64,000 nt of DNA, taken from Brevundimonas sp. (lineage in GTDB: Bacteria > Pseudomonadota > Alphaproteobacteria > Caulobacterales > Caulobacteraceae). The notes under the pieces were generated by a model. The model worked only from the letters and a program-made list of their open reading frames with translations. It had not been told where the DNA came from and searched no databases. A program made the translations under genes and the position numbers. The stretch spans positions 32,040 to 96,039 of the forward strand of contig NZ_JAIXTC010000016.1 in the NCBI RefSeq assembly GCF_027484365.1, given 5' to 3'. Positions within the stretch are counted from its first letter, which is position 1. Each line of letters opens with the position of its first letter. Below are positions 38,508 to 47,347 of the stretch, piece by piece.

Positions 38508-39394
38508 CCCCGGAACGCAGGGACGAGATCGCGCTGAGGGTGGTCAGCGTCGTGGTCGTGGGCTCGCTGGCCCTGGCCCTGGCGGGCCTGACCTGGCGGC
38601 TGACCGGCTGGGACGACGGGCGGGACGCGGTGGCCGTGGCCGAAAGCCTCGCGCCCTTGGGCGGCGCGGCTGCGCCCGGCGCGGATGCCGACGTGGCGCG
38701 GATCGTGTCGCTGGCCCCGTTCGGCGGCGCGACGGCGGCGGGGGGCCTGCCGGCCTCGACCCTCGGTCTGGTGCTCAAGGGCATACTGATGGCGGATACG
38801 CCCGGAGCGTCGACCGCCCTGATCGCGGTCGGTGAGGGACCGGCGGCCATCTATGGTGTGGGCCAGACCCCGGTCGGCGACGCGGTCATCGAGTCCATAG
38901 AGGTCGATCATGTGATCCTGTCGTTCGGCGGCGCACGCCAGCGACTGGACTTCCCCGAGCCCGTGGCGATCGATCCGGTCGCCGTGTCGGGTGCGACCCC
39001 GGGCGCAGGGATCACCGTGACCCCGGTTCAGCCTGCGCCATCACCGGAAGCGGCGGCCCCGGCTATGTCTTCAGCCGCGGCCGGTGCGGCCGCAGCGGCT
39101 CCGCCCGCGCCGCGCGCCCCCGGTCCGGGCGGGCCCCCCAATGTCGGCGCCGCAGCGGGTGCTGCCGGCGTGACCGCGACGGCCTCCGGCTATCGCATCG
39201 GGCCCAATCCCTCGCCCGAACTGCGCCGCTTCGGCCTGCAGCCCGGCGATGTGATCGAGACGCTCAACGGCCAGGCGGTCGGCGACGCGGCCTCGGATCA
39301 GCAGCTGTTCGAACGCGCCCGGTCCGCCGGACAGGCGCGCGTGGTGGTCGTCCGTGACGGCCGCCGCCTGACCCTCAACTTTCCCCTTCGCTAG
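38504..39394 (+). CDS. gspC: Type II secretion system protein GspC with PDZ-like C-terminus
   Basis: 296 aa from the ATG at 38504. Membrane helix at about 13-31, homology region 'LGLVLKGILMADTPGASTALIAVGEGPAAIYGVGQTPVGDAVIESIEVDHVILS', then a long Ala/Pro linker, then a PDZ domain 'GYRIGPNPSPELRRFGLQPGDVIETLNGQAV'. GspC links the inner-membrane platform to the secretin N0 domain and contributes to substrate recognition. It sits directly before gspD, the common order being reversed in that C follows I here. Confidence 0.93.
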   Translation: MTPERRDEIALRVVSVVVVGSLALALAGLTWRLTGWDDGRDAVAVAESLAPLGGAAAPGADADVARIVSLAPFGGATAAGGLPASTLGLVLKGILMADTPGASTALIAVGEGPAAIYGVGQTPVGDAVIESIEVDHVILSFGGARQRLDFPEPVAIDPVAVSGATPGAGITVTPVQPAPSPEAAAPAMSSAAAGAAAAAPPAPRAPGPGGPPNVGAAAGAAGVTATASGYRIGPNPSPELRRFGLQPGDVIETLNGQAVGDAASDQQLFERARSAGQARVVVVRDGRRLTLNFPLR

Positions 39395-39403
39395 GAGCCC
39401 GGC

Positions 39404-41455
39404 GTGACGAAGTTTCTCCGCCTGACAACCACCAGCGTGCTGGCCCTGAGCCTCGCCGCCGGCCCCGTGGGGTCCGCCTCGTTCGCGCAGACCGTCGCGC
39501 CGGCACCGGTCGCCATGCAGGACGTGGTCATCAACATGCGCGGCGCCGACATCAAGGACGTCGCCGAGCAGGTCAGCCGCATCACCGGCCGCACCCTCGT
39601 GCTCGATCCGCAGGTGCAGGGCCAGGTCAACGTCGTCTCGGCCGAACCGCTGAGCCGCAACGGGGTGTGGGAGCTGTTCCTGTCGGTGCTGCGGACCTCG
39701 GGCTTCGCGGCCGTGCGCAGCGGCAATGTCTGGCGCGTCGTGCCCCAGGCGACGGTGGTCCAGAGCGGCGCCTCGGAGACCGGCGCGGCCAGTTCCAACC
39801 AGCAGATCGTGACGCGGCTGATCCGCCTGCGGAACCTGCCCAGCGACCAGGCCGTTCGGGCCCTGCGTCCCCTGGTGTCCTCCTTCGGCGCCATCGAGGC
39901 CCTGACTGAGCCCAACGGCGTCGTGGTCACCGACTATGCCGAGAACATCCGCCGGGTGCAGCAGCTGGCTGCGACGCTCGATCAGGGCGGCGGGACTTCC
40001 TTCGACAGCATCGCCCTGCGTTACGCCTCGGCGACCGAGGTCGCGGCCTCGGTCAGCGCCCTGCTGGGGTCGGACGCCGGCGGCCCGCGCGTGACGGCCG
40101 ATGAACGGTCGAACGTGCTGCTGATCCGGGGCGACGCCGCCGATCTGGCGCAGGCGCGGTCGATCGTCCAGGCCCTGGACACGCCGGGTGGAGCGACGCC
40201 GGTGACGCGGGTCGTCCGCCTGAGGAACTCCGACGCCGAGTCGATCACCGAGATCGTCCGCGGCCTGCTGGGCGGCGAACCGTCGGCGACCAATCCCGTG
40301 GCGCGGTCGCTGCGGAACAACACCGGACTGGCGAGCCTGAGCGCCTCGAACCGCGACACGGCGGCCATGGCGGCCAGCGCGCTCTCGGCCTCGGGCGAGG
40401 GGGCTACGGCCTCCCAGCCGGCCTCCGGATCGGTGGCGCGGCCCGAGGGCTTTACTGCAGACGGCGTGACCGTCCAGGCCTCGCCTGAGCTGAACGCGGT
40501 GGTCATGCGCGGTCCGCCGGCGACCGTCGACATGCTCGAGGACGTCATCAGCCAGCTCGACCTGCGTCGCGCCCAGGTCAAGATCGAGGTCGCCATCGTC
40601 GAGATCACCGGCGAGCTGGGCGAACAGATAGGGGTGCAACTGGGCCTCGGCGGGGCGGTTCCGGACGACGGCGTCATCGGCGGGACGGGCTTCTCCAACG
40701 CCGGGACCGATCTCGGCACGGTGTTGACGGCGCTCGGCTATCCGGCCGGCCGTCTGCTCGGCGCGGGCCTGTCGCTGGCGGCGGGGTCGGAGGGCGACTT
40801 CGGCCTGCTGCTTCAGGCCGTGGGCACCAACAATGCAGCCAACCTGCTGTCCTCGCCCAGCATTACGGTGCTGGACAACGAAGCGGCGGAGATCGTGGTC
40901 GGCCAGAACGTGCCGTTCCGGACCGGCAGCTTCGCCACTGACGGCAACTCGACCAACCCCTTCACCACCATCAGCCGCGAGGATGTGGGCCTGACCCTGA
41001 GGGTCGTGCCGCGCGTGCATGAGGGCGGGGTGGTGCGTCTCGAGGTGTCGCAGGAGATCTCGTCCCTGGTCCCGACGGCCGTGATCGGCGCGGCGGATCT
41101 GATCACCAATCGCCGCAGCCTGCAGACCTCGGCCCTGGCGGACGACGGCGAGACGATCGTTCTGGGCGGGCTGGTCACCGACGACCGCCAGACCGCCAAC
41201 AGCCGGGTGCCGGGCCTGGGCAGTCTGCCTCTGGTCGGCGCCGCCTTCCGCTCGCGCCGCGACAGCCAGACACGGCGGACCCTGTTCATCTTCCTGAAGC
41301 CGACGATCCTTCGTGACAGCGCCTCGGTCGCGGCCGATGCGCGGGAAGCCTACGACCGGCTGCGCCGCTCGGAGCCGGTACGGATCGATCCGACACGGCC
41401 CGAATCCATCGCGCGCGACCCCCGGCTTCAGCCCGAGGTGGATGAGGTCTTCTAG
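39404..41455 (+). CDS. gspD: Type II secretion system secretin GspD
   Basis: 683 aa, GTG start. Signal peptide (cleaved near SFAQ), N0 domain ('VVINMRGADIKDVAEQVSRITGRTLVLDPQVQGQVNV'), N1-N3 domains, and the secretin barrel with 'ASPELNAVVMRGPPATVDMLEDVISQLD', 'QVKIEVAIVEITGELGEQIGVQLG', 'LLSSPSITVLDNEAAEIVVGQNVPF' and 'LVPRVHEGGVVRLEVSQEIS'-like strands ending 'RRTLFIFLKPTILRD'. It forms the outer-membrane channel. No S-domain pilotin-binding tail is obvious. Its 3' end overlaps the convergent next gene by 4 bases. Confidence 0.98.
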   Translation: MTKFLRLTTTSVLALSLAAGPVGSASFAQTVAPAPVAMQDVVINMRGADIKDVAEQVSRITGRTLVLDPQVQGQVNVVSAEPLSRNGVWELFLSVLRTSGFAAVRSGNVWRVVPQATVVQSGASETGAASSNQQIVTRLIRLRNLPSDQAVRALRPLVSSFGAIEALTEPNGVVVTDYAENIRRVQQLAATLDQGGGTSFDSIALRYASATEVAASVSALLGSDAGGPRVTADERSNVLLIRGDAADLAQARSIVQALDTPGGATPVTRVVRLRNSDAESITEIVRGLLGGEPSATNPVARSLRNNTGLASLSASNRDTAAMAASALSASGEGATASQPASGSVARPEGFTADGVTVQASPELNAVVMRGPPATVDMLEDVISQLDLRRAQVKIEVAIVEITGELGEQIGVQLGLGGAVPDDGVIGGTGFSNAGTDLGTVLTALGYPAGRLLGAGLSLAAGSEGDFGLLLQAVGTNNAANLLSSPSITVLDNEAAEIVVGQNVPFRTGSFATDGNSTNPFTTISREDVGLTLRVVPRVHEGGVVRLEVSQEISSLVPTAVIGAADLITNRRSLQTSALADDGETIVLGGLVTDDRQTANSRVPGLGSLPLVGAAFRSRRDSQTRRTLFIFLKPTILRDSASVAADAREAYDRLRRSEPVRIDPTRPESIARDPRLQPEVDEVF

Positions 41456-42150
41456 CCGCGGGGTTCGTTGACCCGGGGGATGACCAGGTCGGGATCGGCC
41501 TCGGCACCCTCGACCGGGCGCGAGGCGGGCCGGCGCTGGTCGGTCAGGCGCAGCAGGGGGGCGGCGATCCGCGCGCGTTCTTCGGCGCGGCGATAGACGG
41601 TCTGGCCGCCGAACAGGGCTGTGGCCCCGGCCAGCGCGCCGCCGAAGAAGATCAGCAGGGCGGTGACAGCGCCGTCCCACCAACGGTCCTTGCCATAGAC
41701 GGCGGTCGGCGCGGCGACGGTCGCCGCCGGAAGCGGGGGTCGGGCGGTGACCGGCTCGGCCAGGGTCATCAGCGACCCGCCGCGCGCCAGTATCATCGGC
41801 ACATTGGCGCGCGGGACGACGGCATAGGCCCCGGGGCCGGTGCGCATCAGGGCGATGTCCTGATCCAGCAGGGCCGAGCCGAAATCCCTGAGCAGGGCAT
41901 CCGACGAATACCAGCCGTCGGCGCGGAAGGTGACGAGGCCGTCCACGGCCGGGTCGATTGTGACGTCCCAGGCGAGGGCCCCGCCGACAATGTCCTGGGC
42001 CGCCTCGGCGACGGGGGTGTCGGTGAAGCTGAAGACATAGAACTGCAGCGGCTCGGCGGCGGCTGGAACCGGAGCTGTCGCGGGGGCCTGGGCCAGCGCC
42101 GGGGCGGCGACCAGCATCAGGGCCAGAAGGGCGGGGCAGATCAGGCGCAT
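41452..42150 (-). CDS. Exported single-span protein with a secretin N0-like domain
   Basis: 232 aa from the ATG at 42150 (a GAGA sits at proper spacing; an ATG at 42168 is also possible). Signal peptide ends near 'ALAQA'. Residues about 34-115 align by eye with the GspD N0 domain: 'FSFTDTPVAEAAQDIVGGALAWDVTIDPAVDGLVTFRADGWYSSDALLRDFGSALL' ending 'GAYAVVPR', against 'DIKDVAEQVSRITG...VQGQVNVVS' and 'NVWRVVPQ'. A membrane helix follows ('GAVTALLIFFGGALAGATALFG') and then a basic cytoplasmic tail. It is convergent with gspD and probably a T2SS-associated accessory, but this has not been described to my knowledge. Confidence 0.7.
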   Translation of the reverse strand: MRLICPALLALMLVAAPALAQAPATAPVPAAAEPLQFYVFSFTDTPVAEAAQDIVGGALAWDVTIDPAVDGLVTFRADGWYSSDALLRDFGSALLDQDIALMRTGPGAYAVVPRANVPMILARGGSLMTLAEPVTARPPLPAATVAAPTAVYGKDRWWDGAVTALLIFFGGALAGATALFGGQTVYRRAEERARIAAPLLRLTDQRRPASRPVEGAEADPDLVIPRVNEPRG

Positions 42151-42201
42151 CGGAAGTCTCGATACCATGCCGGTCCCATGCCCAGATAGGACGACAGGAC
42201 G

Positions 42202-42705
42202 ATGAAATCGCTCGCGGCCTCGTCTAGGGTGGCCGGGCGCGAACCTCCCCGTGCGATTCAGGAGACCTCCGTGGTCCAGGTTCCCGGCGCCGCCCGACGC
42301 GCCGCCGCCTTTCGCCGAATGCGCGACGCCCGCTCCAGCGAGGTGGCGGAGGACTATGTCGAACTGGTCGGCGATCTGATCGCGGAGATGGGGTCGGCGC
42401 GGCTGACGGATCTGGCGGAATGCCTCGGCGTGGCCCCCGCGACGGCGGCCAAGGCCCTGCAACGCTTGCAGCGCGACGGACTGGTGGAGACCAGGCCCTA
42501 TCGCTCGATCACCCTGACGCCCGCCGGCGAGACGATGGCGGCGGCGTCGCGCGAGCGGCACCGGATCGTGCATGAATTCCTGATCGCCCTCGGCGTCACC
42601 GGAGAGACCGCCGAGGCCGATGCCGAGGGGATCGAGCACCACGTCAGCCCCGAGACCCTCGCCCTGTTTGAAAACATGACGCAGCGGCTGCGGCAGGGCG
42701 GTTAG
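42202..42705 (+). CDS. mntR: Manganese-responsive regulator MntR (DtxR family)
   Basis: 167 aa, ATG after AGGACG. Near-consensus MntR: 'SEVAEDYVELVGDLIAEMGSARLTDLAECLGVAPATAAKALQRLQRDGLVETRPYRSITLTPAGE' (winged HTH), 'RHRIVHEFLIALGV' and 'DAEGIEHHVSPETLALFENM', containing the Glu/His metal ligands. An N-terminal extension of about 35 residues resembles that of the E. coli protein. It represses Mn uptake or activates efflux genes; none are adjacent here. It starts about 50 bp from the divergent N0-domain gene. Confidence 0.93.
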   Translation: MKSLAASSRVAGREPPRAIQETSVVQVPGAARRAAAFRRMRDARSSEVAEDYVELVGDLIAEMGSARLTDLAECLGVAPATAAKALQRLQRDGLVETRPYRSITLTPAGETMAAASRERHRIVHEFLIALGVTGETAEADAEGIEHHVSPETLALFENMTQRLRQGG

Positions 42706-42752
42706 GTCGACCGGACCGCCCCTCGGAGCGGGCCGCAACGGCGTCGCGCCCG

Positions 42753-43016
42753 CTATTTGAGGAAGGCGCTCGTCCGCACTGCACCGGTGCCGAGATCGAT
42801 GTTGAAGGCCAGACCCTGAAAACTGTCGGCGGTCAGCACCCCGTCCTCCAGCCGCATGGCCACGAAGGCGTCCTGACCCTCGCCCTTCGGCGGGTGGGCG
42901 ATCCAGCGGCGGCGACCGGTCGAATGCAGGCGGGCAATGGTTCCGCGCTCATCTTCGGGCGCGGACAGGCCGTGGAGGACCAGGCGGTCGCCGTCGGGCA
43001 GTTCGATCTGCGTCAT
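42753..43016 (-). CDS. Hypothetical 87-aa protein
   Basis: Small soluble protein ('MTQIELPDGDRLVLHGLSAPEDERGTIARLHSTG...') predicted from sequence to be mostly beta strands, with 'RRWIAHPPKGEGQDAFVAMRLEDGVLTADSFQGLAFNIDLGTGAV'. No signal peptide and no known family recognised. Its start overlaps the stop of the upstream lipoprotein gene by 4 bases (ATGA at 43013-43016), which supports it being real. The two probably act together. The shape resembles a cytosolic immunity or chaperone-like protein, but this is not supported by a motif. Confidence 0.65.
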   Translation of the reverse strand: MTQIELPDGDRLVLHGLSAPEDERGTIARLHSTGRRRWIAHPPKGEGQDAFVAMRLEDGVLTADSFQGLAFNIDLGTGAVRTSAFLK

Positions 43017-43477
43017 GGGAGGGGGATCGGGTCGGAGAAGCTCTCGGCCGGGATGAGTTCGAGGAGCTGGACCTGCCGGCCGCCGCCGGGCTGGTCGAAG
43101 GCGGGGGCGGCGATGCCGACCTTCATCAGGGTTCCGGCGGGTACAGTGACCACGGAGTAGAATTCGGCGGTGTTGGCGGGCGGCAGGGCCATGGCCTCGC
43201 GCACGCCCTGCGAAGACGTCGGCTGGACCGGCGAAAGCCAGGCCCCGAGCCGGTTCGCCCCGCCGCCGTAGGCCCGGTAGAAGGTCATGACCCGGTCGGT
43301 CCGGACCTCCTCGACCGGCCCGGCCCAGGCCTCGACGAGGACGGAGGAAGCGGGGGCGGCGTAGGTCGTGGGCGCGGCGACGGTGGTACAGCCCGCCAGA
43401 CCCAGAGTCAGCGCGGCCACAAGCATCATGACCGGCGTCAGCAGCCAGTCGCGCGTCGCCGCCCTGAAGGTCGTCAT
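43013..43477 (-). CDS. Hypothetical lipoprotein
   Basis: 154 aa. Lipoprotein signal with hydrophobic 'VMMLVAALTLGLAGC' and lipobox LAGC. Mature part: 'SSVLVEAWAGPVEEVRTDRVMTFYRAYGGGANRLGAWLSPVQPTSSQ', and a C-terminal 'FYSVVTVPAGTLMKVGIAAPAFDQPGGGRQVQLLELIP'. No domain recognised. It is translationally coupled to the small 87-aa gene downstream and lies 51 bp downstream of the diflavin reductase start-to-stop block on the other side (both minus strand). Confidence 0.7.
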   Translation of the reverse strand: MTTFRAATRDWLLTPVMMLVAALTLGLAGCTTVAAPTTYAAPASSVLVEAWAGPVEEVRTDRVMTFYRAYGGGANRLGAWLSPVQPTSSQGVREAMALPPANTAEFYSVVTVPAGTLMKVGIAAPAFDQPGGGRQVQLLELIPAESFSDPIPLP

Positions 43478-43528
43478 CGTCGTCTCCCCGTTCCCGAACG
43501 GAGGCTACACCGCCGTCGGCGTCAGCGG

Positions 43529-44869
43529 CTAGTAGACGTCGCGGCGATAGCGGCCGGTTTCGACGAGGTCGCGCAGCGTCTCGCCGCCGAGCACGCTTTC
43601 CAGCGCCGCGTTCACGCCTCCTGCCATGCCTTCGAGACTGCCGCAGACATAGATTGCAGCACCGCGCGCGACCCAGTCGCGGACGGTTTGCGCCTCGGCC
43701 TCGATCACCGCCTGGACATAGCGGCCGTCGCCGGGATCGCGGGAGAAGGTGCGATCGAGACGGGTCAGGGTTCCGTCGGCCAGCCAGCCCTGCAGTTCGG
43801 CGTCGTGGAGGCTGTCATGGGCGACGGTGCGCTCGCCGAACATCAGCCAGGCCCCGCCGGTCGCTGCGGCGGCGGCGCGGGTCTTCAGGTGGGACCGCAG
43901 GCCGGCCAGGCCCGTGCCGTTGCCGATCAGGATCAGCGGCGTGGCGGCGTCCGGACCGTGGAAGGCGCGGTTGGGGCGGAGGCGCATCGGCACCGTCTCC
44001 CCGACCTGGAGCGTCCCGGTCAGCCGGCCGGAGGCGAGGCCGGGCGTTCCGTCGGGACGGCGCATCAGGCGGATCAGGAACTCGGCGCGGCCGTCCGCGG
44101 GCAGGGAGGCGATGGAGTATTCGCGGGGGACGAGGCCCCCTTCGGGCGAGGGCACGCCGACCTCGACGATGTCGCCGGCGACCCACTCCAGGACGCCGTC
44201 CACCGGCGCAAAAGCCAGATGCCAGACGCCTTCGCCGGGGCTGCCGGGATTGAGCAGGCGGCGCTCGACCAGACGCCAGTCGGCATAGGCGGGCGGGGCC
44301 CAGTCGGGGGCGGCGACGCTGCCGGTCAGTCGGGTGAGTTCGCCCTGCCAGCGACGGATCGCGGCGGTGTCTCCGTTGTCGACCTCGACCGCATCGAACA
44401 GGGGTTGGGCGCCCGCAGCGCGCAGCCAGCCGTCCAGTGCCCGACCGAAGCCGCAGAACTCTGCATAGCTCTGGTCGCCGAGGGACAGCAGGCCGTAGCG
44501 GACCCCCGCCAGATTGGTCTGGCCCTTCATGACCTTGCGGACGAAGCCGGAGGCGCTGTCGGGCGCGTCGCCCTCGCCGGTGGTCGAGGCGATGAACAGG
44601 ACGCGCGCAGCGGTCTTCAGGTCGGCGGCCTCGATGTCGGCGAAGGATGCCACCCGGACGGGCTGGCCGGCGTCGGCAAAGGCCTTTCGGGTCATCCCGG
44701 CCAGTTCATCGCCGAAACCGGTCTGGCTGGCGACGGCGATCAGGGTCGAGCCGGCCTCGACGGCGGGGACCGCCTTCCTGCGAAACCGCCAGACGGTCCA
44801 GCCGGTGAGCACGAGCCAGACGACGACAGTCGCGACCGCCCACAGCCAGCGGATGGGCTCGTCGCTCAC
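43529..44869 (-). CDS. Membrane-anchored diflavin reductase (CysJ/P450 reductase-like)
   Basis: 446 aa from a GTG at 44869 overlapping the apbE stop. N-terminal membrane helix ('WLWAVATVVVWLVLTGWTVW'), then a flavodoxin-like FMN domain ('IAVASQTGFGDELAGM', 'FIASTTGEGDAPDSASGF', 'RYGLLSLGDQSYAEFCGFGRALD'), FAD domain ('VPREYSIASLPADGRAEFLIRLM') and NADPH domain ('PLILIGNGTGLAGLRSHL', 'IYVCGSLEGMAGGVNAAL'). It passes electrons from NADPH to a membrane or periplasmic acceptor. The operon context (PepSY, DUF2271, DUF4198, ApbE) suggests ferric reduction rather than sulfite reduction; no sulfite reductase beta subunit is nearby. Confidence 0.9.
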   Translation of the reverse strand: MSDEPIRWLWAVATVVVWLVLTGWTVWRFRRKAVPAVEAGSTLIAVASQTGFGDELAGMTRKAFADAGQPVRVASFADIEAADLKTAARVLFIASTTGEGDAPDSASGFVRKVMKGQTNLAGVRYGLLSLGDQSYAEFCGFGRALDGWLRAAGAQPLFDAVEVDNGDTAAIRRWQGELTRLTGSVAAPDWAPPAYADWRLVERRLLNPGSPGEGVWHLAFAPVDGVLEWVAGDIVEVGVPSPEGGLVPREYSIASLPADGRAEFLIRLMRRPDGTPGLASGRLTGTLQVGETVPMRLRPNRAFHGPDAATPLILIGNGTGLAGLRSHLKTRAAAAATGGAWLMFGERTVAHDSLHDAELQGWLADGTLTRLDRTFSRDPGDGRYVQAVIEAEAQTVRDWVARGAAIYVCGSLEGMAGGVNAALESVLGGETLRDLVETGRYRRDVY

Positions 44870-45852
44870 GCCGCTTCGTCCTCGTCCATCATGGCGATGA
44901 AGGCGGGGGTCAGGTGTTCGACGACGCCGTCCGGCGCGCGGACCACCATCTGTGCAGCGAGACCGTAGGCCTCGGCCAGGCCGGGACCCTGGTCCGGCCC
45001 CATCACGGTCAGGGCGGTGGCCCAGGCGTCGGCGATCATGGCGCTGGCGTGGAAGACGGTGACGGAGGTCACGCCGTTGTCGATCGGCCGGCCCGTCTTG
45101 CCGTCGAGGGTGTGCGGATAGACCTGGCCTTCGTGCTCGAAGGCGCGGCGCCAGTCGCCGGAGGTGGCGACGGCGATGTCCACGAGGGCGGCGACAGTGC
45201 GCGAGGACGGCGCGCCGGGCGGCTCCTCCAGTCCGATCCACCAGGGCTGGCCGTCGGGCTTGACGCCGGCGCCGCGCATCTCGCCGCCGATCTCGACCAG
45301 GTGGGAGGTGGCGCCGAGCCTCGTCAGGGCCTCGCAGACGCGGTCCACCGCATGACCCTTGGCGATGCCCGAGAAGTCCAGCCTCATCCCGCCGGGCTGC
45401 ATCGCCCCGCGCGCATCGCGGTTCAGCCGCAGCCTCTGCCAACCGCTGACGGTCAGGGCCTGGGCGATCTCCTCGTCCGTGGGGATCGCCGGGGCGGTGC
45501 GCGGACCCGGAGGCCCGAAGCCCCAGAGGTCGACGAGGGCGCCCAGGGTCGGATCGACTGCGCCGTCGGTGTCGTCGGCGAGGTTCATCGAGGCTTCGAG
45601 CACGGTCCAGAACGTCTGCGACAGGGCCCAGACCCCGGCAGGCGCGGCGTTGAAGCGGGATATCTCGCTGGACCGCTCCCAGGGGCTGAAGGCGGCAATG
45701 GTCGCATCCAGCTCGGACCGGACGGCCGCCGTCAGGGTGGCGTCATCGATCGCGGCCGGTGCGACGGCGCAGACGGACCAGGTCGTGCCCATGCTCTCGC
45801 CGCCCAGGCGTCGGACCTCATCGCCCGGCGGGCGGGACGGCGGAGCGCTCAT
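44866..45852 (-). CDS. apbE: FAD:protein FMN transferase, ApbE family
   Basis: 328 aa from the ATG at 45852. Family motifs: 'LGGESMGTTWSV' near the N-terminus, 'MRLDFSGIAKGHAVDRV' , 'LVEIGGEMRGAGVKPDGQPWWIGLEEP', 'HTLDGKTGRPIDNGVTSVTVFHASAMIADAWATALTVMG' with the Mg-binding Asp. It attaches FMN covalently to a Thr of exported target proteins. No clear signal peptide is present from the chosen start. The likely target is the DUF2271 protein two genes upstream, which carries a related motif. Confidence 0.93.
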   Translation of the reverse strand: MSAPPSRPPGDEVRRLGGESMGTTWSVCAVAPAAIDDATLTAAVRSELDATIAAFSPWERSSEISRFNAAPAGVWALSQTFWTVLEASMNLADDTDGAVDPTLGALVDLWGFGPPGPRTAPAIPTDEEIAQALTVSGWQRLRLNRDARGAMQPGGMRLDFSGIAKGHAVDRVCEALTRLGATSHLVEIGGEMRGAGVKPDGQPWWIGLEEPPGAPSSRTVAALVDIAVATSGDWRRAFEHEGQVYPHTLDGKTGRPIDNGVTSVTVFHASAMIADAWATALTVMGPDQGPGLAEAYGLAAQMVVRAPDGVVEHLTPAFIAMMDEDEAA

Positions 45853-45938
45853 CGGCGGGATCAGGACGCGGGTCGCCGCCCGCTCGTCCGCCTGGCGGAG
45901 GTCGAGCGGCGGCGGCGCGCCGCGCGATCCGCCCAGGG

Positions 45939-46790
45939 TCAGGGCAGGACCTGCAGGACGGCGGTGTACTGGGCCGAGGCGACCGGCGGGCCGCCGCGAC
46001 CTTCGTAGCCGGTCGGGGCCGGGGCCGACGGATCGCGCCATGAGGTGTTGACCCAGTACATCCCGGCCTCGGGCCAGGTGATCGAGACCTTGCCGTCGGC
46101 GTCGGTCCTGACGGTCATCTCTTCCGGGTTGTCGCGATACTGCAGACCCCCACGCGCCACGATGACGTCGGCGTCGGCATAGGGCTGTCCGTCCTTCAGA
46201 AACTGGAAGACGCCCGCCTCGCCGGCCACCAGGTCGTTCGGGTGGGTCACGGGAACCATCTCGATGCCGACGCCGGTCGGGGCGAAGACGGTCATGGTCG
46301 GCTCGCCCAGGGTCACGAAGGTCTCCAGTCGGTTGGCGCTGGGGGCCGAGACGACATCGGTGGCTCCGGCCGGGATGTTCGCGGCCAGGTCGGCGGCGGG
46401 TCCGCGCCAGCGACCGGGCGTTCCGTTCAGGGTCCAGGCCGCATTCACGCCGACCGAGCCGTTGGCGATCTTCCAGGTGCCGGGCTTGTTGATCTCGACG
46501 TCGAAGGTGGTGCGATAGGCACCCTGCGTCAGATTGGCGGCGGCGCCAGCCGAGCCGTCCGGGGCGGTGATGACGAGGCTCTGGGGCGACAGGCGCAGCG
46601 GCGCGTGGTCAGCGATGAACACGCCGTTCGAGGCGCCGGCGTCGAACGAGACCCAGAAGCTGTCGCCCGACAGGACGGTGTGCGACGGCATCAGCCAGCC
46701 GCGGTGAGCCTGGGCGGACATCGGAGCGACGACGGCGGCCAGGACGGCCAGGGCGGCCAGGGCTTTCGTGGGAAGGACGAACTTCTTCAT
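45939..46790 (-). CDS. DUF4198 family periplasmic protein
   Basis: 283 aa from the ATG at 46790. Signal peptide ends at 'APMSAQAHRGW', with the usual His directly after cleavage ('HRGWLMPSHTVLSGDSFWVSFDAGASNGVFIADHAPLRL'). The C-terminal half has 'AGEAGVFQFLKDGQPYADADVIVARGG' and 'VRTDADGKVSITWPEAGMYWVNTSW', the DUF4198 (NikM-like beta-sandwich) pattern. It is fourth-to-first neighbour of iron-related genes in many bacteria and may bind a metal. 11 bp downstream of the DUF2271 gene. Confidence 0.9.
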   Translation of the reverse strand: MKKFVLPTKALAALAVLAAVVAPMSAQAHRGWLMPSHTVLSGDSFWVSFDAGASNGVFIADHAPLRLSPQSLVITAPDGSAGAAANLTQGAYRTTFDVEINKPGTWKIANGSVGVNAAWTLNGTPGRWRGPAADLAANIPAGATDVVSAPSANRLETFVTLGEPTMTVFAPTGVGIEMVPVTHPNDLVAGEAGVFQFLKDGQPYADADVIVARGGLQYRDNPEEMTVRTDADGKVSITWPEAGMYWVNTSWRDPSAPAPTGYEGRGGPPVASAQYTAVLQVLP

Positions 46791-46801
46791 GCGACTGATC
46801 C

Positions 46802-47335
46802 TTAGCGGGTGACGGCGACGCGGACGGCGCCCAGTTCGGAGGTTCCGGCGGCGGAGGCGGTGTTGGCGGCGCCGCCCCAGGTGAAGGGCACGCGGACGAT
46901 CTCGCGGCCGCCCTGTTCGCGGGCCGCCTCGACGACGACGTTGTAGGCGCCGGCCGGAAGAGCGGACATGCGGCCGGCCGGGGCCGTGATGGTCTGGCGG
47001 CCCGGCGCCCGCGTCGGGCCGGTCACGCCGTCGATCGGCAGGGTGGTCGCGCGCCCGCCCTTGCGCCACCAGGTGCGGATGTCCTTCAGATACTGTTCGC
47101 CGTCGCCGTCGCCGCGGGCCGTCTCTCCGGCCTCATACCAGAGGGCGATGGTGTGCATCGGCACCTGATCCGCCGCGCGCTCGATCCACATCGCGACATA
47201 GGGACGGTGGTAGGCGGCGGTGGCGATGGTCGGCACCTCCACCGTGACGGTCAGGTCGGCGGCGACGGCCGGGGCGGCGATCGAGGCGGCGCCGGCGGCG
47301 AGGATCAGGGGCAGGGGGCGGATACGCGACGACAT
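46802..47335 (-). CDS. DUF2271 family periplasmic protein with flavinylation-like motif
   Basis: 177 aa. Signal peptide ends near 'APAVAADLTV'. DUF2271 signature: 'YHRPYVAMWIERAADQVPMHTIALWYEA', 'YLKDIRTWWRKGG', 'GAYNVVVEAAREQGGREIVRVPFTW'. Residues 102-108 read DGVTGPT, close to the D-x-x-S/T-G-A-T motif to which ApbE attaches FMN; Thr108 would be the acceptor, with Ala replaced by Pro. It is likely a periplasmic one-electron carrier between the PepSY/diflavin components and ferric substrates. Covalent flavin is inferred, not shown. Confidence 0.88.
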   Translation of the reverse strand: MSSRIRPLPLILAAGAASIAAPAVAADLTVTVEVPTIATAAYHRPYVAMWIERAADQVPMHTIALWYEAGETARGDGDGEQYLKDIRTWWRKGGRATTLPIDGVTGPTRAPGRQTITAPAGRMSALPAGAYNVVVEAAREQGGREIVRVPFTWGGAANTASAAGTSELGAVRVAVTR

Positions 47336-47347
47336 GGGAGGAACTCG

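Noticed and set aside
39071-41683. Minus-strand frame of 870 codons opposite gspD
   Set aside because: gspD on the plus strand is certain from the secretin motifs. The antisense product is Arg/Gly/His-rich with no motif.
43529-44869. Sulfite reductase flavoprotein CysJ
   Set aside because: It has an N-terminal membrane anchor and no cysI-like or sulfate assimilation gene nearby. The operon points to periplasmic redox or iron reduction.
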